Assembly: GCA_026770575.1 (NCBI GenBank)
Contig: MU657174.1
Location: forward strand, 1-30,850
Origin: Pelagophyceae sp. CCMP2097
Taxonomy: Eukaryota; Sar; Pelagophyceae
Length of the DNA: 30,850 nt
Direction: 5' to 3'
Shown: in pieces, positions 7,826-18,200 of the stretch
Layout: every line of letters begins with the position of its first letter
Position numbering within the stretch: the stretch's first letter is position 1
Notes under the pieces: generated by a model
Told to the model about the DNA's origin: nothing
Databases searched by the model: none
The model's input: the letters and a program-made list of their open reading frames with translations, nothing else
Translations under genes and position numbers: made by a program

Positions 7826-10409
7826 ATGGCGGCGGTTATGGCGCCAGTCAAAGACAAGAAGTCGTCAAACGTCGTCCTCATCGACCTCAACGTCGACGCC
7901 GCCGACCTCGAATCGCTCCTCGAGTCGGCGCGCAGTTTGACGGCGCACCTCCTCTTCGACTCGCCGTCGTCCGAAATCGCCATTTACGTTTTTGGGGCTA
8001 CGGAAGGTCCGTCAATTGTCCGTCTCGGTTCTGTCTCGCCTCCGTCGGCGCTCGGTCCTTCCTGCGACAGCGTCGCAGGCGACAACGAGCTGCTGCAGCC
8101 GGGCGATTCTTCGTCGTACGCGCGCGTGCGCAAGCTGCAGCGCCTCGAAGGGCCGGGCGTGCCGACGTTGGCTTTGCTGGCCCAGCCCGCTGCGGAGATG
8201 CAGGCCGAGCTCGGCGACGGCGTGCGTGGCGGCGCCGTCGACGCGGCCATCGTGGGGGCGTACGTCGTCGTCGACCGGTGCAAGCAGCTGAAGTGGCACA
8301 AGCGCGTTTGGCTCCTAACCGTCGAAGCCCGCGTCGAATAACGATGTCCGTCAGAGGAGCATGAAGCGGGTGATTGGCTGCATCCTGTTGTTTAGGCGCA
8401 TCCGTTCGAGCTTGAGGACGAGGTCGACGAGCGCGACCTCAAGTCTGCGATTGCGAACATGCAACGCACCAAGGTCGAGTTCCACGTGCTGCACTCTTCT
8501 GGCGCAAGCGACTTCGATGCGGACACGATGACCAAGCCGCAGCAGCGCTCCAAAAAGATTTTGAAAAAGGCGTGCCAGATGACGGGTGGCGACTACGTCT
8601 GCGGGACGCGCGCGAATCTGCCTGGCCGAATGCTCGACGGCCTGGCAAAGTCGCGGTGCCACGTTCCGGGGAGCAAGGCCAAGGTGCAGCTGCGCCTCTG
8701 GCCGGGCCTCGAGCTGCGCACAATTTGGACGCCCGGCGCCTCTGCGCAAAAGTTGATCCCGGCGAGGCAAACTCGGGCTGCACAAGGCCCCTGCGCCGGG
8801 AACGACGACGATGGCAAGATCGAGCGGCTGCGCGAGTACGTCACCGATGCGGGCAGGCACGTCGAATTCAGCGACGTCGTGGAAGCGTACAAGTATGGGG
8901 GGGATGTCGTTCATATTTCGGACGAGTTTGCCACGCAGTTCAAACCGGACCGAAACGCCACCGCGGCAAAAAAAAAAACGGCAGACCTCCTCGGTTTCCG
9001 CGCCAAGCCCCACGACGCAGAGTGCCTCGGGCCCATCTGCGCCGTCGCGCCAGAGGAGGGCGATTCGTGAGTGTGAAAGGTCTGCAGACCTCGCGGCTCG
9101 TTCGCGCCGGACGTCAAACGGCGTAGGCGGTCCGCTGGGGCGTACCGCGCTTTCGGCGCCGCGCTGGCGCTGGAGGGCAAGGCGGCGCTCGTGCGGTGGA
9201 AGGCGTGCGAGGTCTGGTGCCTTTGCGCCGTCGGACCCGAGAACAACATCTTCGCGAGGCAACTCGCCTTCAAGGACGACGTCCGCGACTTTGCCTTCGC
9301 GCCGCTGCCGCATGCGGCCAAGGCCCCGGACCTCCGAGTACCGGCCGGCGTCCACTCTGGCAGTTGAGTCCAAACATGTTGTTCGAGACGTCCGGCCTCG
9401 ACGTGGCTCTCTAGGCGGCGGCGCAGAAGCTCGTGGCTGCGACGCGCATCGCCGACGGCGACGTGGCCGCGCTGCTGCACGTGCGCGACGCGCACGCGTG
9501 GCGCGTGCGGGGCGCCGTCGCGCGCCGCGCCGTGGACGCCGACGACGCCGCGGCGCCACGTGAAGACGCCGACGTCGCGCCGCGCGCCGTCCTCGCCGAT
9601 TCGTGCTGGGACGACGCCTGGCGCGCCGCGAATGCGGCGGCAAAGGTGCAGGCCGAGGCGACGCACGCGCGGCCGCGCGACATGTGGCACCAGTCGAGGT
9701 CCGACGAGCCGCGCGAGGCCCCGCCCGAGGCGCCCCGGCCCGCCGCCGCCGCCGCCGTCGTGACTTCGCTCGACCCAATCGGCGACTTCCAACGGCTCAT
9801 CAAGGCGCGCTGCCTCGGAGGGCCATCTGTGCGTCTCCGAGACCGGCCGTAGGCCGCAACCGACGACGCGGCGCGCGACGGCGTGCGCGAGGCCATGGAG
9901 CGCGCCACGCTCCGCTGCCTCGAGGTGAATAGGGGTCAATGCTGCGTATATACTGCGTCTCACACAGTGTGGTAGGTCGCGCCTGAACACACAGTGTGGT
10001 AGGTCGCGCCTGAACACACAGTGTGGTAGGTCGCGCCTGAACAAAACGACGACTACTGCAAAAAAGCCGCGCTCTGCGTCGCCCAGCTCCGCGATGACGT
10101 ACGTCCCGGAGCCGCGAACGCCGCGTCCCCGACGGGATGCGACGTAGGCCGCCGGCGACGAGCGGCTCGTGGCCCGCTTCGACGTCTTCCTCGCCAAAGT
10201 CCTCGCAGAGGGCCTCGCGCGCCTCAAAGACGACGTGCGTCTTGCCACGCCCCGGCGCTGCGGCCGACGCCGTCTCACAGGAGGACCTCAAGGATGACTT
10301 TCTACGCTACCTCGACGAGCTCAAAATCCCCACAACGCGCGGCGCGCACCCCGCAACGGCAGAGGCGGAAACGCTCAAGCGCAAGGTCGACGCCGCCGAT
10401 TTCGACTGA
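7826..10409 (+). CDS. XRCC5: Ku80 subunit of the Ku DNA-end-binding heterodimer
   Basis: Ku80 pairs with Ku70 to encircle broken DNA ends for non-homologous end joining and telomere maintenance in the nucleus. Exons 7826-8320, 8396-9066, 9127 to about 9337 (or 9349), 9415-9804 (or 9828), 9853-9924, 10148-10234 and 10281-10409 give about 684 residues; human Ku80 has 732. The N-terminal von Willebrand-like domain shows VVLIDLNVDAADLE, SEIAIYVFGATEG and HKRVWLLT joined to AHPFELEDEVDERDL. The beta-barrel core shows KVQLRLWPGLELRTIW, then FSDVVEAYKYGG, then ADLLGF. After it come ALVRWKACEVW and FKDDVRDFAFAPLP. The C terminus carries the Ku80-specific helical domain (SLDPIGDFQRLIK, then RFDVFLAKVLAEGLARLKDD) that in animals binds DNA-PKcs, and ends KRKVDAADFD. 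Junctions after exons 3 and 4 are the least certain. The 223-nt fifth intron holds a triple repeat. Confidence 0.88.
9962..10042 (+). repeat. Three perfect 27-bp tandem repeats inside a Ku80 intron
   Basis: Units at 9962-9988, 9989-10015 and 10016-10042 are identical. Each starts ACACAGTGTGG and contains GGTAGGTCGCGCC; CACAGTGTG is itself a short palindrome. The array lies within the intron at 9925-10147 and encodes nothing. Perfect identity implies recent expansion. Confidence 0.9.
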
Positions 10410-10523
10410 CCGATACTAGGAATTCCTACGATACATACCTTCGAAAGCACGCGCTTCGGATGCGTTCTACGGGGTCAGAGCGCCGCCGAATCGTACTTAA
10501 CGACCGCCCGAACACGTGTGTCG

Positions 10524-11499
10524 TCAAGAGAGCGCAATGGCGGCCGGCGGCGGCGCGCCGTTGCCGTTGGCGTGCGGCGGTTGCGGTGGTCGTGGTTTCT
10601 TGGCCGCTTTGGCGCCCGGCGGCGCGCCTCCGGGCGCCGAACTGTCGGGCTCGACGACGCGCTTCTTGCGCGGCACGCCGATGGGTCCGACGATGGGCTC
10701 AAACGCCGGTAGCGCGGAGAGGTCCGTCTGCGCCTCGTCGAGCTGCTGGCCTCGGAGCTTGCCGCATGCGTCAGCGTCCAAAGGCCAGAGCGACAGCTTG
10801 CCGTTGCCCACGAGCACGGGCACGGGCAGCCGCACGACGGCTTCGATGACGCTGCACACGGGCCCAGACGCCCACTGACTTCCGCCGCAGTTCGACGGCC
10901 GCCGACACTCGCGCACCTGGGGGGTCGGCGTCGGCGTCGGGGTGCGAGAAACTCTTCATTGCGTTGGGATTAGATCGACCCCGACGCACCTTGAATGCGC
11001 CGACGACCATGCCGCGCCATTGGGCGAGGAGCGCGGCTTCGCCGGGCTTCACAGCGCCCGGCGGCAGCCTCGCTGAGAGCGCGGCCTCGTCCGGCGCGGA
11101 GAGTTTTCCCTTGCCGACGTGGATGGCGATCCACCCTGCCGGAAGCCGGTACGGCCGGTTCTCCAGGACCTTGTGCTTCTCCAGGATGCACCAGGCCAGT
11201 GAGGCGCCGCGGAACGAGAGAGCGTGCGTCACGCCGCCCGCCGTCGAAGCGCCGGAGACGCCCTTTGCCTTTTTCGGCCGCGGCGCCGCCGGTGCCGCGG
11301 GCACCTCGAAGCGGTCCGCTTCAAAGGCGCAGCCGTCGCCGTCGTCGTCCGAGCCGTAGCCGGCGCCGTCGCCGTCGCCGGCGCGCCTGCGCGGCGACGA
11401 ATCGCGCGGCGACCCGGCTTCGTCGGCGGCCGCCAGGTCCGCCGCGGAGAAGAGGTTCGACGCGTCTTCCGAGAGGAACTCGAGCTCGCAAAAGTCCAT
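10524..11499 (-). CDS. ASCH/PUA-like domain protein
   Basis: Two exons on the minus strand, 11499-10990 and 10916-10524, join in phase 0 across a 73-nt intron (VGAFK to VRECRRPSNCGG) and give about 300 residues. Residues about 95-220 fit the ASCH/PUA-like fold, an RNA- or nucleotide-binding beta-barrel: ALSFRGASLAWCILEKHKVL, then ENRPYRLPAGWIAIHVGKGK, then WRGMVVGAFK, then ASGPVCSVIEAVVRLPVPVL, then GNGKLSLWPL. The ENR and IHVGKG motifs match those typical of ASCH proteins. The N-terminal 95 residues are acidic and low-complexity, with PRPKKAKG as a possible nuclear signal. The C terminus is Pro/Ala/Lys-rich. I chose the ATG at 11499; the frame stays open upstream to 11586 without another ATG. 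Convergent with Ku80, 114 bp apart. Specific function unknown. Confidence 0.7.
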
Positions 11500-12018
11500 C
11501 AGGCCTCCACCGAGGCCGACCGACCTTCCGTCGTCCAAAGCTTCTTCGGCGGAGCGATTTTCCGAGAAATCCGAGTCCGTCGCCAAATTGATTCGGCCTT
11601 CGCCGACCGCAAACTATCCGCAAGAAATGGGTTACACTGCGAGGCGCGGTATGCCCGGACCGGCTGCGGCCTCTCGGACGTCCAGGTCCGGCTCCCGGTC
11701 AGACATCAGAAAGTTCGAGCCTATTCACTTCAGGGGCTTCCCGAGGGTCCTTCTCAGGTGGCGGCGACTTGTCTCTCCGGGCCCGGGCACCGGCGTTTAA
11801 CGGCGCCACCTAGAAAATTTGGTTTCGGTTTCGGCGAACTGAAGTGACTTCGACGCCGGTCGCAAGGCCGTGCGCCGAACGTGGCCGGCCTCGGCCGTCG
11901 CGGACGAGACTACGTCGAGGAACTGATATAGCCGCCGCAGGTGCATGCAGCGGGTGTCGGCGTTTCTTCGAGTCGTGGCAGTCGCCGGCAGGTCGGCCGG
12001 GCCGGCAAAGGCGGCGTG
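11500..12018. other. Divergent intergenic region
   Basis: About 520 bp between the divergent ASCH and membrane-protein genes. Several frames are open because of the base composition, but none resembles a known protein. The region presumably contains both promoters, and possibly a 5' exon of either gene. I recognise no defined regulatory motif. Confidence 0.35.
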
Positions 12019-12801
12019 ATGTGCTACTCGATGCGCCGCGGATTGCTCCCGAACGGCCTCGAGGTTTCTGCGGCGCGGCGCGTCGCCGCGTCGGTGCTTT
12101 TAGCGCACCGCGCGTGCGCCTTCTTCTTCGGCCTCTTCGCCGCCTTGGTGGCGTACCTCGTCCGCCGCTTCATCGCCGCCGCGGCCGCGCCCGACGATCC
12201 GCACCGGGAGTGGCGCGCGGCGTGGGACGACGATAGCGACGGCGACGAGACGGACGCCGACGAGACGGACGCCGAGTGGGATTGCCAGTGGGACGCCGCG
12301 GGCGCGATTTGCATAGAAGTCGACGTCGCCGCCGACGCGACGCGAGACGACGCGCGCACGTTCACCGCGCTACGCGCCGCCGTGTTCCCGCTCCTACGCG
12401 CCGTGTCCAACGGCTGGATCGCCGACGCGCAGCAACTGCGATGGGGCGCGGCGCAGCGGCGCGGCTCTTGCCGACGGCAGCGCTTCGAGCTGCGCATCGG
12501 CCCGAGGTCTCTCCGCTTAGTGCGCGCGGGCTACCTCGACGTCTCGGTCTGCTGCGCGGGTGCCGTCTCGATGAAGATGCTCATTTCGGGCATCCCGGCC
12601 GTCATCGACGTGTTTGTGGCGAGCATACCCATCACGTTCTTCATCGTCCGAGACGTCAACCACAAGGCCCACGCCGATATCCGCGTCGCGTTGGCCCAGT
12701 GCCTCGACGCGGAACGCGAGGACGTCGAAATCGCCGCGCGCGCCACGTCTCTCGGCAAACGAGAGTACGAACGCCTCGTCGAGAAGCACGGCCTCGCCTG
12801 A
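12019..12801 (+). CDS. Hypothetical single-pass membrane protein
   Basis: An uninterrupted frame of 260 residues from the ATG at 12019. The frame extends upstream to 11941 without an earlier ATG, and M8 (MRRGLLPNG) could serve equally. One strong hydrophobic helix sits near residues 25-50 (RRVAASVLLAHRACAFFFGL, then FAALVAYLVRRF). It is followed by an acidic linker with repeated DETDADETDAE. The rest looks like a folded soluble domain, with EVDVAADATRDDARTFTALR, then RRQRFELRIGPRSLRLV, then FFIVRDVNHKAHADIRVALA. A second moderately hydrophobic stretch (MKMLISGIPAVIDVFVASIP) may be buried or membrane-associated. I do not recognise the family and assign no function. It is convergent with the glucuronokinase gene. 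Confidence 0.55.
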   Translation: MCYSMRRGLLPNGLEVSAARRVAASVLLAHRACAFFFGLFAALVAYLVRRFIAAAAAPDDPHREWRAAWDDDSDGDETDADETDAEWDCQWDAAGAICIEVDVAADATRDDARTFTALRAAVFPLLRAVSNGWIADAQQLRWGAAQRRGSCRRQRFELRIGPRSLRLVRAGYLDVSVCCAGAVSMKMLISGIPAVIDVFVASIPITFFIVRDVNHKAHADIRVALAQCLDAEREDVEIAARATSLGKREYERLVEKHGLA

Positions 12802-12864
12802 CGAGGCCACCCCGGCCGCGCCGGCGCCGCGACGCCGGTGATCGAGGGCTGTACATAATTATCA

Positions 12865-12912
12865 ATTCCATACCAAGGCCCCGACTCGATTCCATACCAA
12901 GGCCCTGACTCG
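12865..12912 (+). repeat. 24-bp tandem duplication between convergent genes
   Basis: Units 12865-12888 and 12889-12912 begin ATTCCATACCAAGG and differ at one base. They lie between the stops of the membrane protein and the glucuronokinase, next to an AT-rich TACATAATTATCAATT stretch that may carry 3'-end signals. Confidence 0.8.
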
Positions 12913-12959
12913 AGAATGCGTGTGAAGAGTCGTGTAGAAGTAAAGGTCACGGCGCGGGC

Positions 12960-15036
12960 TCACTCGGATCCGCCGCCGAAGTGCGGGATGAGGATGACGA
13001 AGACGAAGTGTTCCTTTTCATATGCGGCGCGGAGGTCCGGCAGCGCGGCGGCGTCGCACGTGCCAACGACGGCGCCGCCAGACCCTGGAAACTTGGCGAC
13101 GCCGCCGTACTGCGCCGCGATGTCGATCATGCGCAGGTTCTGGGCGCCGAGCGCGTCGTCGCCGAACAAAGCACGGCGGAGCGCAAAGTTCTCGGCCATG
13201 AGAGCGCGGCACGCCTGCTGGTCGCCGCAGAGCAAAGCTCGCTTGGCGCGCTCGGCGACGTCGGCGATGCGTCGCATAGCACCCACCGCCTCGGGGTCGC
13301 CGGCCTGGTGGCGCTGCTTGACGTCGGAATGGATTGCGCCCGAATCTGAAGGTTCGCCGCAGTACGCGAGCCATAAAAGCGGCAGCGCCTGCTCCAGCGC
13401 GGCGCGCGGAAGGACCTCGTACAAGCCGTGACCAGCACGCTCAAAGTGCGCGGCATCGAAATCCATGTAGACCAAGCCCTCGTAGGCTTGCACCACGCGA
13501 TCTTGCAACCCCGCGTTGATGCCCAGCTCGGCCTCGACGGTGAGCACGAGCGAGGGCAGGCTCGGCCGCGCGATGTGCGTCTCGTCCAAGTCGTAGAAGC
13601 GCATGAGGGCCTTGATGGCGGCCGTCACGATTGCCGACGACCCGGCGAGGCCGACCTGGCGCGGGATGTTCGTGTCGTAGCTCAGCGTAAAGTTTCGCTT
13701 CGGCAGCGCCACGCCCAACTCCATGACGTGCTCGTGGAAGCGCTTGCACGCCGCCTGCAATAACCGCATGCCGCCCTGGTAGCCTTCGCGCCTGGAGATG
13801 AAGCCCAGATCCGCTAACGACCCAAAGTCCGACGGGTCAAAGAGCGGGTGCGGCCGCAGGCAGAGGCGCTCCGACGGCGCCACCGTAGCCTCGGCCCAAA
13901 AGTTGGCAATGGTCAGCGAAATCGTCTTGCCGTTGTAGCCGTCTGAGGGATTGCCGAAGAGGCCAACTCGCGCGTACGCGCGCTCCCTGAGCTTGCCCAG
14001 GCCGGAGAAGCCGGACCACCGCGGCGAGTCGAGGCGCTCAAAGTGTTCCACGAGGTCGAGGTACTCACCTACGGAAGACGCTCGGGCGCGCCTCCGGGGT
14101 TTGGATTGGCGCGGGCGCTCACGCAGGCCGGCGTTGCCGATGAGTCGAAAGATGCCTGGCATTCTCATCGAGTAGACTTCGGCGGCGTTGGCGTTGATCA
14201 TCCACTCCATGAAGCGCCCAAGCGAGGGCTTCATGTCCAACGCTTCCGCGGCGGCGGAAACAAAGTCGCCGAGTCTGGAGACAATATTGGGCTTGAGGAC
14301 GTAAAACAAAGGGCAGGCGAGTCTCGACTCGGTGGCGTCTCTGTGAGGTTTCTCGAAGAACTTTGAGACGAGGCGCGTCCCGGCCTCGACCTCGATGATA
14401 CCCCGGTTCTCCGTCGCTTCCCCCTCGCCCAGCGTGTACGACACGACGAGCGACGACCCGGTCACGACGTGCGACTCTGTCATCATCGTCTGAAGGTCGA
14501 ATTCGCGGTGGAAGAGCGAGTCGCCCGCGATGACCAAAACGTCCGGCGGCTCGGCCGACGCGCCTAAAAGGCGCCTTACAGAGTGGGGCGTGAGTTGGGG
14601 CGCTCCGCGGGACCCCAGCCGAGGCTCTCCCCGTCGCACCCCAGTTTGCGCGGTTGAGGCCGAGGAGCAAGTCCCGCGCGGCGCCGAGGCTCGTCTCGCG
14701 CATGGTGGACCCATCGTTGATGACGTGCGAGACGGGGATGCCGCGGGCCGTCGCCCAGCGCTCGAAATGCTTAAACTGCTTGGCGTTGGTGACGAGGTAG
14801 ACGTCGTTAATCGACCTCTGCTTCTCGATGGCGCCCCACCTGCGCAGGCGTCGTTTTCGCATCGCCGCGCGGCGGGGCGCGCACCAGTAGTCGAGGACCG
14901 TCTTGCCTCCCGTGATGGGCAGCAGCGCCTTTGGCAGGCCCTGGAGCTGCGAGAACTCGCCCCCCGCGGCTTCCAACTCGGCCTCGAGCACAGAGTCGAC
15001 GCTCGAGACGAGGATGATCGCCGTCGTCATCGTCAT
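12960..15036 (-). CDS. gkup: Bifunctional nucleotidyltransferase-like / glucuronokinase (gkup type)
   Basis: Predicted to phosphorylate D-glucuronate at C1 and, through the N-terminal half, to couple it to a nucleotide, giving UDP-glucuronate as in the salvage branch of the inositol-oxidation pathway. Exons 15036-14885, 14839-14640, 14563-14123 and 14068-12960 join in phases 2, 1 and 1 (introns 45, 76 and 54 nt) and give about 633 residues. The N-terminal half is an NDP-sugar pyrophosphorylase fold: LPKALLPITGGKTVLDYW, then DVYLVTNAKQFKHFERWA, then VLVIAGDSLFHREFDLQ, then EKPHRDATESR. The usual G-x-G-T-R-L start is not preserved. The C-terminal half is a GHMP kinase close to plant glucuronokinase: GLFGNPSDGYNGKTISLTIA, then FTLSYDTNIPRQVGLAGSSA near 404, then AELGINAGLQDRVVQAYEGL and KFPGSGGAVVG near 600. 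This fused order matches the vertebrate gene named glucuronokinase with putative uridyl pyrophosphorylase. Confidence 0.88.
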
Positions 15037-15187
15037 GCACCCGCGCACCGGCGCACTGGGAGATTTTTCCGGGGTCGGAACCTCGCACAAAAAATAGACC
15101 TCGCTGAACAGGATTCGCGCGGACACGCGGCGAAATGATGCAAAGCGTTTAATTGTACGATGGTTCCTTAAGAGGGTCCGAGTCGCC

Positions 15188-15207
15188 CTCACCTGAGGTC
15201 AGGTGAG
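15188..15207. repeat. Palindrome over the FHA-gene stop codon
   Basis: CTCACCTGA and TCAGGTGAG form a perfect 9-bp inverted repeat with a 2-nt centre. The minus-strand TGA stop of the FHA protein (15199-15201) lies within it, directly after the codons for the final DLT residues. It could form a small hairpin at the end of the coding sequence. Confidence 0.75.
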
Positions 15208-18200
15208 GTCGATGACGTCGCCGCACCGGGCTTTCTTGTTCGAGTCGCCTTCGCTGGTTGCGGCGGGCCGCTTCGCGGCGCCGGGTGCACCCGCGGCGGT
15301 CTCCGCGGGTGTGAGTTTCATGGCCTTGTCCAAATAGTCGGCGAGCCCCGCGGGCTTGTGCCGCGCGAGCTGGTTTAGAAGCGGCGCCCACCACTCCTGC
15401 GTCCTGCGCGGCAGCGCCGCCCGCGCGGCAACGGCGAGGCCGTCCAGGAAGGGCAGCCACGGCTTTTCGTCGAAGACCGGGCCCGCCGAGACCACGGTGA
15501 CGGCGGCGCGGAGGCGCGCGAGAGCGCGCACGCCCGGGTCGACGGCGGCGAGGCAGCAGCCGCAGCGGAACGAGAGGTCTGCTCGTGCGTGCGTGGACGT
15601 GCACACCTGCTTTTGTTGCATCTTGATGAGGACGAGAATCTCTTTGTTCAGCCGGTCGGACCAGTCCGTCGAGACGTCGTACCCGCACTTGTGCAGCTTC
15701 CAAGCCGGGCCGTCGAGCGATCGGCCGCTGGCTTTGACAAGCGAGAAGAGCCACTCCGCGTCGGCGTACGCCGGCGCGACGACGGCGCGCAAAACGGCAT
15801 GCTCCGCACGGACCAAAGCCTCAAACGACGCCACAGTTGGCAGCGTCACGCTCCGGCCGTAGGGAGACGGCGGCGGCTTTGGCGCGTGCGGCAGGCCCCG
15901 CTTGATGGACTCGGAAAAGCGCCGCGAGACTCGCGTGCAGTGCGAGTCGACAAACGCGACCACTTCTTCGTCAGACCCGACGCTCAGGAGCACCCGGGCC
16001 ACGCGGACCCTTGCTGCAGCGTCGTCGGGCTTGCGCTTTAACGCGTCGACTGCGAGCGCCGTGGCCGCGGCCGCATCGAGCGGCGCGAGGCGGTCCACCA
16101 GCGCGTCGGCGGCGGCGCCGTCTAACGCAACGCCGCCGCGGCCGAAAATTGCGAGGGCCGCCACAAGGAGCGCCGGCGGTGCGTTCAAGTGCGCGGCGGC
16201 GGCGAGCGCGAGCGTTGCGAGGGCGCACCACCGCGCCGGCGCGAGAGACGGCGCAGCGTCGAGGAACGGCACCACCGCAACACCGCACGGCGCTGCGGCT
16301 AGGAACGGCGCGCACGCGGCCGCGAGGTCCTCGGGCCGCGCCGCCGCGCACGCCACGGCTGTATGTACGAGGAGCGCCGCCGAATTGAAAGATGCCTCAG
16401 TCGCCTCTGCCGAGCCGAGGACCAAAGCGCAATGCGACACCACCGCGTCGAGCGTCGCATGAAGCAGCGCCGGCGGCGCGCCGGGTGACTGCGCCACGGC
16501 GAGCGCGAGCGTCGCCAGCGCTTCCCAGCGCCGCCGGACGTAGTCCTCCTGCTTGGCCGCGAGGGCCGGCGCCGCGCGAAAAGCCTCGAGTGGTACGGCA
16601 AAGTGCTCGGGCGCGTCCGAGGCGACGTCTCGCGCGACGGCCGCCGCAAACGTGAACGCCTCAGCGTCGCTACCGGCGGCGGACGGGATCCCCAAGAGCT
16701 TGGCCTTTACCGCTGCTGCAACGGCGCCCAGCGCCGCGGCGCGCGAGGACGCCGCGGCCGGCAGGCGCGCGAGGTCGAGGGCCAGAGCGCAGAGGTCGCG
16801 CCATTGTGCCGGCGCGGCCGTGCCGAGCCGTTGCTGCGTCGCGGCGAGCGCGGTCGCCGAATGCGCCGCCGTGAGCCACGCTTCGCCGGCGCAGCGGCGC
16901 AGCAGAGAAACGGCGCCGCTGGGGTCGTCCCCGAGGCGCTTCGACGCGAGCGAAACGACGGCGTCGCGCGTCCGCGCCTCGAGGGCCGGCGGCGCGTCCG
17001 CGTTGCGAGCGACGTCGAGGGCCAACGAGACGAGGCCTTGCCATCTTCGGAACGGCGCCGCCTCGATGGCGGCCCGTTCGAGCGCCCGCGCGGCGACGGG
17101 CCACCCGTCGACGAGCCACCCGACATTTACGGCGAGGCGCAAAGAGGCAGAGGCGCCATCGATGCGCGCGTCGTTGAAAAGCGCCTCCTCGAGGCCCGTG
17201 ACGGCCGCGTCCACCGCGGCCATGAGCCGCACGAAGCCGGGGTCGGCTTCGGCGTCGGCGGCGAGCCCCATGGCATGGAGCAGGGCCTCTACCGTGGGCC
17301 AGACGACCAGGAGGCGCGCGAAAAGGTCGACGTCGCCGCGCGCCGCCGCGGCCCGCGCCTTTGCTTCGAGGCGGCCGAGCGTCTCTTGGACGGCCCGCGA
17401 CAGCGCCGCCTCAAAGGCGTCGCTCGGGGCCGCGAGGAACGCCTCGAGCGACGCCTTGAGGAACGCCTCGGGCTTTGAACGGTTGAGCCATTCTGCGCAC
17501 GCTTTGGCGCACCCCAAATCAACCGCGAGCGCGAGGCCGTCGGGCACCGCGCGCTCGGCGAGGAGGTCTCTGTCGAAAAGCGCGGCGATGCGGCGCTGCA
17601 AAAACGCTTCGCCGTCGAGTTCCGGGTGCGCCTCTTCGCCGCATTCGCACTCGGGTTCGTCCAGTTCGCGCTCGCCGCAGTCGCCGCAGCAGTAACGGCT
17701 ACGGCAGGGGCACTCGCCGCGGTCGTAGTCCCGGAACTCGCCCTCGCAGTCGCAGTCTTCGCCGTTGACCCAGTCGCTCCGAGCGCCGTCGCGGCGAGAC
17801 TGCGTCTCCCAAAACGAGTCCGATATCGCGTCAAGGCCCGACGACGCGAATTTGTGCGCCGCTTCCTCAGTGGCACCCTCGCCGCCCGCGCGCAAAAGGA
17901 ATTTTTCGAGCGGTGCCAGAAACGCGGCCTTTGGCGTCGGCCAGGTGGTGCCGTTGCCGACGGCGTCGGCGGCCGCGCGGAGCGCCGCGGGTAAGATGAC
18001 GTCGAGGCTCGACCTATCCGTGTCCGCATGGAAGGCGACGTCGAGGGCCATGTCCGCCAATTCGATGTGCGACTTCTCGCCAAGCGCGCTCCGGACCGCG
18101 CCGACGTTGACGGCGCCGCTTCCCCTCAAAAGGCGCGCGAATGCGAGCTGCGTCGGCGGCAGCAGCGGGCCATGCCACGACACGGACGTCCACGTCCGCG

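Noticed and set aside
8351..9778. 475-codon minus-strand frame opposite Ku80
   Set aside because: Mirror of Ku80 coding sequence with Arg/Ala-biased translation; the plus strand has clear Ku80 motifs.
15550..15610. Possible short intron in the FHA gene (GTGTGC to GAGCAG)
   Set aside because: 28 nt, not a multiple of three, and the frame is already open through it, so removal would break the reading frame.
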